Below are positions 5,116-11,558 of a DNA stretch of 13,128 nt, in pieces. Origin of the DNA: CAIXQW01 sp046049675 (GTDB lineage Bacteria > Bacteroidota > Bacteroidia > Chitinophagales > Chitinophagaceae); contig JBJORA010000105.1 in NCBI GenBank assembly GCA_046049675.1, forward strand, positions 1 through 13,128. The letters run 5' to 3'. The notes beneath the pieces were generated by a model. That model made no database searches and had not been told where the DNA came from. It worked only from the letters and a program-made list of their open reading frames with translations. The translations under genes were made by a program, and so were the position numbers. The stretch's first letter is position 1, and every line of letters begins with the position of its first letter.

Positions 5116-6918
5116 TTGGCAGAAAACAACATCAACCAAACAGCTCACGATGATTTCGACTGGAGTGTCGATAAGCGCAACGTTACATCGTACAGCAAAG
5201 AAGACCGCGCAAAGTTTGACGTAACTTACGATCAAACATTTACTGCAATTGACAACAACACCCTTCATGAAGGTACAATTGTAGGCCTAACAAAAACTGA
5301 CGCTATTGTAAACATTGGTTTCAAAAGCGACGGGCTTATTTCATTGAACGAGTTTCGTGATTTAGCTAAAGTAAGTGTTGGCGACAAAATTGAAGTACTT
5401 GTAGTAGACAAGGAAGACCGCGCTGGTCAGCTTAACCTTAGCCGTAAAGCTGCTCGTCAGTTTCGCGCATGGGATCAGATTGTTGACGTTTACAAAAGCG
5501 GCGAAATCGTACCTGGCTTGGTTACTGGCAAAACAAAAGGTGGCTTAATTGTTGACATGTTCGGCATGGAAACATTTTTGCCAGGCTCTCAAATTGACGT
5601 TAAGGCTGTTACAGACTACGATCAATTTGTTGGTAAAACAATGGAATTCAAAGTTGTTAAGATCAACGAAATTATCCGCAATGCAGTTGTTAGCCACAAG
5701 GCGCTTATTGAAAGCGATATTGAAGAGCAACGCAGCCGCATTCTTGGTACAATCGAGAAAGGTCAAATACTTGAAGGTACAATTAAGAACGTTACAGACT
5801 TCGGTGCATTTATTGACCTTGGTGGCGTAGATGGCTTATTGTATATCACAGACATTAGCTGGGGCCGTGTAACTAACCCGCATGAGGTGTTAGAAAAAGG
5901 TCAGAGCTTGAACGTAGTAGTATTAGACTTCGACGACGACAAGAAGCGTATTAGCTTAGGCTTGAAGCAGTTGACGCCACATCCATGGGATGCATTAGAA
6001 GATAATGTAAAAGATGGCGACAAGGTAACTGGTAAAGTGGTTAACATCGAAGACTATGGTGCTTTCTTAGAAGTAATGCCAGGTATTGAAGGTCTTGTAC
6101 ACGTAAGTGAAATTACATGGAGCAACCAACCTATCAACGCTAAGGAATACTTTAAGATGGGCGAAGACTACGAAGCAGCTGTGGTTGGTATAGACAAGGC
6201 AGATCGTAAGATGAGCTTGAGTATTAAGCGTCTTACTGACGACCCTTGGACTAATATCGAAACTAAGTTTGCTGTAGATAGCCGTCATAAAGGTGTTGTA
6301 AAGAACATCACGCCTTATGGTGTATTTGTTGAGTTGGAGAACGGTATTGGTGGTATGATTCACATTAGTGATCTTAGCTGGACAAAGCGTTTCAACAACC
6401 CTAACGAGTTTACTAAAGTAGGCAACGACATCGAAGTTATTGTACTTACTGTAGATAACGAAACACGTAAGCTTAGCCTTGGTCATAAGCAATTAGAAGA
6501 TGATCCTTGGACGACTTTCGAAACAGTTTTCCCTATTGGTAGCAACCATGAAGGTAAGATTCTTCGTAAGGAAGACAAAGGTGCAATTGTACAATTGCAA
6601 TATGGTTTGGAAGCATTCTGCCCTACTCGTCACCTTAAGAAGGAAGACGAGAAGATGGCTGGCGTAGACGAAGTATTACCATTTGTAGTACTTGAGTTTG
6701 ACATGCACGACAAGCGCATAATGGTAAGCCATACTAAGATTTGGGAAATCGTTAAGGAAGAAGAGAAAGAAGCAGAGCGTGCAGCAGTGCGTAATGATAT
6801 AGAGAACACGAAGAAAGCTGTTAAGAATCTACAGAGTAAAGTAGAGAAAGCAACTTTTGGTGATCTTGGTATTCTTGCAGACCTTAAGAAGAAAATGGAT
6901 AGCGACAACGCTGAGTAA
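5116..6918 (+). CDS. rpsA: 30S ribosomal protein S1 (bS1)
   Basis: A 600-residue bS1, which binds mRNA on the small subunit and helps start translation. Six S1 OB-fold repeats are visible at about residues 48-112, 130-195, 215-285, 302-372, 387-458 and 475-541. Repeats 3-5 have the clearest signatures (VTDFGAFIDLGGVDGLLYITDISW, split here as DFGAFIDL and ITDISW; DYGAFLEV and HVSEITW; PYGVFVEL and HISDLSW). An acidic N-terminal tail and a charged, helical C-terminal tail (about 545-600) flank them. The TTG start is chosen because AGGAGG precedes it at 9 nt and MAENNINQ is a sensible N-terminus; a frame extension to 5029 has no support and begins before the promoter's -7 box. The gene has its own promoter and terminator. 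Confidence 0.95.
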   Translation: MAENNINQTAHDDFDWSVDKRNVTSYSKEDRAKFDVTYDQTFTAIDNNTLHEGTIVGLTKTDAIVNIGFKSDGLISLNEFRDLAKVSVGDKIEVLVVDKEDRAGQLNLSRKAARQFRAWDQIVDVYKSGEIVPGLVTGKTKGGLIVDMFGMETFLPGSQIDVKAVTDYDQFVGKTMEFKVVKINEIIRNAVVSHKALIESDIEEQRSRILGTIEKGQILEGTIKNVTDFGAFIDLGGVDGLLYITDISWGRVTNPHEVLEKGQSLNVVVLDFDDDKKRISLGLKQLTPHPWDALEDNVKDGDKVTGKVVNIEDYGAFLEVMPGIEGLVHVSEITWSNQPINAKEYFKMGEDYEAAVVGIDKADRKMSLSIKRLTDDPWTNIETKFAVDSRHKGVVKNITPYGVFVELENGIGGMIHISDLSWTKRFNNPNEFTKVGNDIEVIVLTVDNETRKLSLGHKQLEDDPWTTFETVFPIGSNHEGKILRKEDKGAIVQLQYGLEAFCPTRHLKKEDEKMAGVDEVLPFVVLEFDMHDKRIMVSHTKIWEIVKEEEKEAERAAVRNDIENTKKAVKNLQSKVEKATFGDLGILADLKKKMDSDNAE

Positions 6919-6944
6919 TTTGTTTTCAATTACAATTTCTAATC

Positions 6945-6977
6945 AAAAGCCTCCGGTATTTACTGGAGGCTTTTTTT
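6945..6977 (+). terminator. Strong terminator after rpsA, usable from both sides
   Basis: AAAAGCCTCC pairs with GGAGGCTTTT, and the inner GGTA / TACT can extend the stem; seven T's end it at 6977. It begins 26 nt after the rpsA stop. On the minus strand the same hairpin ends in four T's, so it can also stop transcription from rocD, which converges on it. The 161 bp between here and rocD (6978-7138) hold nothing else I recognise. Confidence 0.92.
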
Positions 6978-7138
6978 ATGTATCTACTAAAAGAATAAAT
7001 AGTGCGTATCAATCAATACATGTGCCTAAAGGACGTATATAATATATAGGGTAATAAACTTCCGCCCATAGGCAAACGCATTGGACAAGGCCCATATGCT
7101 AGCAATATCCATTAATAAAAATCGTTAAAGAATGAGTT

Positions 7139-8383
7139 CTATAGAATCTCCAAGCTCTGCTTAATGATAGCAACAGCCTCATCAATCGCTTCTTTCGTAA
7201 TTGTAAGCGGTGGTGCAAAACGAATCTTATCGCCGTGTGTTGGCTTTGCTAATAGGCCATGCTTCATCATTTCAATGCAAAGGTCCCATGCAGCATCTGG
7301 ATTAGCGTGCTTAATAACTATTGCATTGAGTAAGCCTTTGCCTCGTACCACCGAAATAAATGGCGAATTAAGGGCTAGCAATGCTTCTCTAAAATAAACA
7401 CCCATAGCCTCTGCATTTTCTGCAAGTTTTTCATCACGCAATACATTCAGCGCAACAGTGGCAACTGCACATGCCAACGGATTTCCGCCATAGGTACTGC
7501 CATGTTCGCCTGGCTTAATGTTCATCATGATGTAATCGTCGCACAATACCGCACTAACAGGCATGGTACCGCCGCTTAAAGCTTTGCCAAGAATAAGGAT
7601 GTCTGGACGCACATGCTCGTGGTCGCAAGCTAACATCTTACCTGTACGCGCTAAACCCGTTTGAATTTCGTCGGCAATCATCAGCACATTATACTTTGTA
7701 CATAATTCGCGAACAGCAGTTAAGTAGCCTTCTGTAGGCACAACTACCCCAGCCTCACCTTGAATTGGTTCAAACATATAGCCAACAATATTGTTATCGC
7801 TTGCAAACTTTTGCTCAAGTGCTGCGATATCGTTGTAAGGTACATTTTCAAAACCAGGCGTAAACGGTCCAAAGCGCTCGTAGCTACTTGGATCTTCACT
7901 CGTACTTATAGCGCTTATGGTTCTACCCCAAAAATTGCCACCTGCAAAAATAATTTTTGCAGCATTGGCAGGCACCCCTTTTACATCGTAACCCCAACGG
8001 CGTGCCAATTTTACAGCCGTTTCGCCACCTTCTACACCCGTATTCATGGTTAATACTTTTTGGTAGCCGAAATAGTTCGTAATGAACTTGGTATACTCGC
8101 TTAGATTCTTATTGTGAAAAGCTCTACTCGTTAATGTTAACTTCTGAGCTTGCTCTATAAGCGCAGCAATAATTTTAGGATGGCAGTGACCTTGATTCAC
8201 GGCGCTGTATGCACTCAAGAAATCATAGTACTTTTTACCATCCACATCATACATGAAAATATCCTTTGCATGATCAATTACAACTGGCAGTGGGTGGTAG
8301 TTATGCGCACCGTAGGCCAATTCCTGGTCAATATATTGCTGGGTTTGTGCAGACACAAAATTCATCTCGGCTACTGTACTCAT
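7139..8383 (-). CDS. rocD: Ornithine--oxo-acid aminotransferase (ornithine aminotransferase)
   Basis: A 414-residue PLP-dependent class III aminotransferase that converts ornithine and 2-oxoglutarate to glutamate semialdehyde and glutamate, in arginine/ornithine breakdown and proline synthesis; cytosolic. The N-terminal block YGAHNYHPLPVVI and FLSAYSAVNQGHCHPKI are specific to RocD. Further marks are NTGVEGGETAVKLARRW (residues 114-130), FEPIQGEAG (204-212), the cofactor-binding IADEIQTG with D238, and the Schiff-base lysine K267 in GKALSGG. The start is ATG at 8383; an in-frame ATG at 8365 is the alternative. The choice matters because the -7 box ends 5 nt before the first ATG. The channel gene lies 49 nt upstream, but a good promoter in the gap suggests separate transcription. 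Confidence 0.96.
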   Translation of the reverse strand: MSTVAEMNFVSAQTQQYIDQELAYGAHNYHPLPVVIDHAKDIFMYDVDGKKYYDFLSAYSAVNQGHCHPKIIAALIEQAQKLTLTSRAFHNKNLSEYTKFITNYFGYQKVLTMNTGVEGGETAVKLARRWGYDVKGVPANAAKIIFAGGNFWGRTISAISTSEDPSSYERFGPFTPGFENVPYNDIAALEQKFASDNNIVGYMFEPIQGEAGVVVPTEGYLTAVRELCTKYNVLMIADEIQTGLARTGKMLACDHEHVRPDILILGKALSGGTMPVSAVLCDDYIMMNIKPGEHGSTYGGNPLACAVATVALNVLRDEKLAENAEAMGVYFREALLALNSPFISVVRGKGLLNAIVIKHANPDAAWDLCIEMMKHGLLAKPTHGDKIRFAPPLTITKEAIDEAVAIIKQSLEIL

Positions 8384-8388
8384 AGCCG

Positions 8389-8421
8389 CAAAGGTAATAA
8401 CAATAATGCGTGCTGGGCAAA
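8389..8421 (-). promoter_or_regulatory. Bacteroidota-type promoter of rocD
   Basis: A TTTG -33 box (8418-8421) and a perfect -7 box TACCTTTG (8389-8396) on the minus strand, 21 nt apart, the same spacing as in the rpmB promoter. The -7 box ends 5 nt before the annotated ATG, so the transcript would start at or beside it; using the ATG at 8365 would give a leader of about 18 nt. Confidence 0.78.
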
Positions 8422-8432
8422 TGAAACAGCTA

Positions 8433-9365
8433 TTAAAGCCTATGGTAATTGTGCAGTTTATCTATTTGAAGTTCGATGGCTGCATTACCGCCGCCGCGAT
8501 TGTACATGACTTCAAATTTAGCATTTTCTACAATTTCGCTTGCTGTGTATGAACTGCGCGTTTTTACAAGATTGGAATAGTATTCGTCATAGGCCTGAAT
8601 ACTTACAAGCAACTCAAACTTGCGATCTTTCAACTCCTGCACACTTAATCCAAATAGCGGACTATCTTCTCTAATAGCGTGCACAATCGTCCAGTTAAGT
8701 GCAAGTGTTTGAATACGCTCGGTTTCTAATTTTAACACATAAAATTCTGGTTTGCCAGCGTCTGTACCTGCGCTATTTAGTGCCATAATGACATTGCCTT
8801 GCACATCATTTAGTACAGTGTTTCTGCCAGAGGCAACTCTAAACATCAGAGCCATACCGTTTTCGTAAGGACTAATCAGCACATTGTCGCTAAATAGCAA
8901 ACCACTCTTTGGCCTGCTAAAACGCGCGTAGCTTAAACCGGTAATAAGGGCAAAAAGGAGTAAGCCAAGTAAACTCTCTATAGAACTAATAATATTAGCA
9001 GGTAAATTTTGCGGCGCTAAGGCACCATAACCAACTGTGGTGAGCGTTTGTGCACTAAAGAAAAAGCAATTCCAAAAGTCGCTGCTAGTGCAACGTGTGG
9101 CAGTGTCAATACCCAAACTTTGAGGACCTAATGCAAAGTAAGCAGCAGCAAACAATAAATTGATACAGAAGTAAACAAATACAACAAGACTAATGAATTG
9201 CACATTGCTTATAGAGAGCAGAATGTGAAACAAACTAAAGCGATGTTTAAGTTGTGCGCCCGTCTTCACGATATTCGGCTCGCCGTTTTTATTGTACCAC
9301 CGCCCTTCACCTTGGTTGCCTACTGTAGGTAAGCCAGTATTGGTTGTAGCTTGCTGTTTAGCCAT
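8433..9365 (-). CDS. KirBac-like inwardly rectifying potassium channel
   Basis: A 310-residue ion channel of the inner membrane. Two membrane helices (about residues 56-79 and 124-147) flank the pore helix and selectivity filter TVGYG (110-114) in SAQTLTTVGYGALAP. The cytoplasmic part from ARFSRPKSGLLFSDN onward is the Kir-type immunoglobulin-like domain, with motifs such as LMFRVASGRNT and WTIVHAIREDSPLFG. The amphipathic slide helix precedes the first membrane segment. Potassium selectivity is inferred from the filter; rectification cannot be judged. Two cysteines (92 and 100) lie in the extracellular loop before the pore helix and could form a disulfide. It starts at ATG, diverges from the glycosyltransferase gene, and is followed by rocD on the same strand. 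Confidence 0.93.
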   Translation of the reverse strand: MAKQQATTNTGLPTVGNQGEGRWYNKNGEPNIVKTGAQLKHRFSLFHILLSISNVQFISLVVFVYFCINLLFAAAYFALGPQSLGIDTATRCTSSDFWNCFFFSAQTLTTVGYGALAPQNLPANIISSIESLLGLLLFALITGLSYARFSRPKSGLLFSDNVLISPYENGMALMFRVASGRNTVLNDVQGNVIMALNSAGTDAGKPEFYVLKLETERIQTLALNWTIVHAIREDSPLFGLSVQELKDRKFELLVSIQAYDEYYSNLVKTRSSYTASEIVENAKFEVMYNRGGGNAAIELQIDKLHNYHRL

Positions 9366-9370
9366 TACTA

Positions 9371-9402
9371 CAAATTACAGATTAAAAAATTACACTAGCA
9401 AA
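9371..9402 (-). promoter_or_regulatory. Putative promoter of the potassium channel gene
   Basis: On the minus strand a TTTG -33 box (9399-9402) and GTAATTTG (9371-9378) are 20 nt apart. The -7 box keeps the TTTG half but has GT where TA is expected. It ends 5 nt before the ATG, as at rocD. Confidence 0.45.
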
Positions 9403-9414
9403 TTGCATGTAGCT

Positions 9415-9422
9415 TACTTTTG
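9415..9422 (+). promoter_or_regulatory. Putative -7 promoter element of the glycosyltransferase gene
   Basis: TACTTTTG matches TAnnTTTG fully and ends 6 nt before the TTG codon at 9429. No TTTG lies 19-21 nt upstream, so the -33 half is missing or very weak. The place where it should be falls inside the divergent channel promoter. Confidence 0.45.
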
Positions 9423-9428
9423 CAAACA

Positions 9429-10589
9429 TTGCATAAACCATTGCACATATTTGCCATTGCTAGCATTTTACCTAATAAGTACGATAGTTTTATTGGCGAC
9501 TTTATTCTGCGGCACAATTTGGCCATTGCAAGACGACATCATGTTTATTTGGTATGCTTTATACAAGATGATCGGGTTAACGGCATTTATACAGAGGTTG
9601 AACACTTAAATCAACTTACAATACACAGGGTTTATACCAATGAAAAGAAGATCAATGCTTTTCTTTACTATAGCCGTATACTTAGAATTTTTAAGAAAGC
9701 TCGACAAGAAAAACCTTTTGATCTGGTGCATGCGCATATACACTGGCGAGCAGGTGCGGCGGCTTATTTGTTGCACAAAGTAGCGGGTATTCCTTATGTG
9801 CTTACTGAGCACTTAGGTTATCTTAATCAAGAAATATACCCTAACGAATTGCCAAAATACCCTGCGCTTAAAAGTTGGTTGAGCAAGCGGGCTTTTGAAA
9901 ACGCATTGGCTTGCATGCCTGTGAGCAACTATTTGGCAAAGCATATTAGCATCTTTGCGCCACGGGCAAATTGCCGCGTAGTTGCAAACGTTGTTGATAC
10001 AGAGGCATTTTGCTTCCAAGCAAGCCAGCAGGGCGATAAATTTGTATTTGTAAACATCGCTAGCGCGTCGCTGTTTCAGAAAAATACAATGCGTATGTTA
10101 GATGGCATTGCCTTGCTAATGCAAAGAGCCCAAGATTTTGAGGTGCACATTTATATACCTGAAAACAATGAGGTACGCCAAAGAATTAAAGCGCTTAAGC
10201 TAGACGGCATTGTATTGATGAAATCCTTTGTGCCTTATGAAGCACTGCCAGCACTTTTGCGACAAACACATGCCCTATTGCTTTATAGTATAGAAGAAAC
10301 TTTTAGTTGCGTAACTGCCGAAGCGCATTGTGTTGGACTGCCTTGTGTAAATATTAATACAACTGCACCACCAGAATTATGTAATGCCAAAAATGCCATT
10401 TTATGCGATCCACTTAAGCCTAGTAGTTTGGCAGATGCAATGCATGAGATGATGTGCAATTACAGTTGTTTTGATAGACAGGCAATTGCATCTGAAGCCA
10501 TAGCACGATATAACTACGATGCGATTGCTGAGCAAATTACCGATGTTTATGTAGACGTGCTAAATACAGTGGCTACGGGTAAGCGCTAA
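9429..10589 (+). CDS. GT4-type (GT-B fold) glycosyltransferase
   Basis: About 386 residues from the TTG at 9429. It should transfer a sugar from a nucleotide-sugar donor to an unknown acceptor, probably in glycan or lipid-linked polysaccharide synthesis. The N-terminal Rossmann-like domain has FAIASILPNKYDSFIGDFI and HAHIHWRAGAAAYLL, then PYVLTEH, typical of family 4. The C-terminal donor domain carries the E-x7-E motif in EETFSCVTAEA (E290 and E298), then GLPCVNINTTAPPEL. No ATG lies near the N-terminus; TTG codons at 9420, 9429 and 9441 are all possible. I prefer 9429 because 9420 overlaps the -7 box, while 9441 would leave only the last two residues before the first strand. No other cell-surface gene is adjacent. 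Its stop codon is 3 nt from that of scpA. Confidence 0.88.
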   Translation: MHKPLHIFAIASILPNKYDSFIGDFILRHNLAIARRHHVYLVCFIQDDRVNGIYTEVEHLNQLTIHRVYTNEKKINAFLYYSRILRIFKKARQEKPFDLVHAHIHWRAGAAAYLLHKVAGIPYVLTEHLGYLNQEIYPNELPKYPALKSWLSKRAFENALACMPVSNYLAKHISIFAPRANCRVVANVVDTEAFCFQASQQGDKFVFVNIASASLFQKNTMRMLDGIALLMQRAQDFEVHIYIPENNEVRQRIKALKLDGIVLMKSFVPYEALPALLRQTHALLLYSIEETFSCVTAEAHCVGLPCVNINTTAPPELCNAKNAILCDPLKPSSLADAMHEMMCNYSCFDRQAIASEAIARYNYDAIAEQITDVYVDVLNTVATGKR

Positions 10590-10592
10590 TCG

Positions 10593-11384
10593 CTAGTCAA
10601 ATGTTGTTTCTGGTAAGGTACTTAAATCAGGTTGTTCCTCGCTCCACTCCAAAATAAAGTTGTTGCGACCATCGCCAATTAGTATTGTAAGAAAACGCTG
10701 TTGCACTAATTCTAAAATTGCCAAGAAATTAAATATGGCATGCACACGTGACTCGCACGATTGAAATATTTTTTCAAAAGCAATTTTCTTCTCACGACTT
10801 GCCCACTCTTTAATGAGACTTCGTTGCCCTTCCATCGTATAGTTGTATTTTACAACAACATGCTGTGGTTTGTTATTGCGCTCGTGCAAGCGGCGCATCA
10901 CCTTTTCGTAACTCTGGAAGAGCTTTGTGATGCTCACGCTTTGAATTTCGCTACCCTCACTCATTTGCTCACCAACGGTAGCCAATTCGCGCATAATATT
11001 ACCACGCTTTAGCATAAGCATTCGTTCCGCCTCTTGCAAACGCATATGCTCTGTTGCTTCTTTGAAACGCTTGTACTCAAGGATCTTGTCGATCAACTCT
11101 TTACGAGGATCAATTTCATTGCCAAATTCATCTAGCTCTTTACGCGGCAAAAGCATCTTAGCTTTAATGCGCATTAGTGTACTGGCAAATAGGATAAACT
11201 CGCTAGCTAATTCTATATTTAGGCTTTCCAGCGTATGGATATAAGCAAGAAAATCTTGCGTGATTTTAAAAATTGGGATATTGTAAATATCTACTTCGTC
11301 ACGCTCAATAAAGAAAAGTAAAAGGTCAAAGGGTCCCTCAAATTGGGGCACCTTAATATTGTATGATGCTTGGCTTACGCTCAT
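10593..11384 (-). CDS. scpA: Segregation and condensation protein A
   Basis: A 263-residue kleisin that bridges the two SMC heads and recruits ScpB in the chromosome condensation complex; acts in the cytoplasm on DNA. The N-terminal signature FEGPFDLLLFFIERDEVDIYNIPI (its core FEGPFDLLL is residues 15-23) and the helix LASEFILFASTLMRIKAKMLLPRKE are diagnostic. The central region is charged, and the C-terminal winged-helix part includes SRVHAIFNFLAILELVQQRF, which binds the SMC cap. Start ATG at 11384. scpB and smc are not in the window. Upstream, 11385-11496 is non-coding: it holds a small dyad GGTAA-AA-TTACC (11408-11419) about 24 nt before the start and a degenerate -7 box (TACCTTG, 11405-11411), neither convincing alone. 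Confidence 0.95.
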   Translation of the reverse strand: MSVSQASYNIKVPQFEGPFDLLLFFIERDEVDIYNIPIFKITQDFLAYIHTLESLNIELASEFILFASTLMRIKAKMLLPRKELDEFGNEIDPRKELIDKILEYKRFKEATEHMRLQEAERMLMLKRGNIMRELATVGEQMSEGSEIQSVSITKLFQSYEKVMRRLHERNNKPQHVVVKYNYTMEGQRSLIKEWASREKKIAFEKIFQSCESRVHAIFNFLAILELVQQRFLTILIGDGRNNFILEWSEEQPDLSTLPETTFD

Positions 11385-11496
11385 TTAATTGGTTTGCTTG
11401 CTTACAAGGTAAAATTACCATAATTGAACGCCTCTACCTTCCGAGGGTATGCACAGTATATTAACATTTTATACCGATTTACTAGTATCTAGCTTT

Positions 11497-11530
11497 AAAA
11501 CAAAAAAGGAGTGCGAAATGCACCCCTTTT
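11497..11530 (-). terminator. Intrinsic terminator of the T9SS-secreted protein gene
   Basis: On the minus strand AAAAGGGGTGC (11520-11530) pairs with GCACTCCTTTT (11504-11514) with one G-U pair around an ATTTC loop, followed by further T's. It starts 28 nt after the stop codon at 11559. Confidence 0.9.
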
Positions 11531-11558
11531 CTGTAGTGATATAGTAGAGATTTACTAA

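Noticed and set aside
6067..6492. 141-codon minus-strand open frame inside rpsA
   Set aside because: It lies opposite S1 repeats 4-6, has no family-like sequence and no promoter; it arises from rpsA codon bias.
7060..7100. Two CCCATA copies between rpsA and rocD
   Set aside because: Too short and too few to be called a repeat or a binding site.
9403..9445. Four TTGCA copies as regulatory direct repeats
   Set aside because: Spacing is irregular (17, 9 and 12 nt) and three copies coincide with the -7 box or the first codons of the glycosyltransferase.
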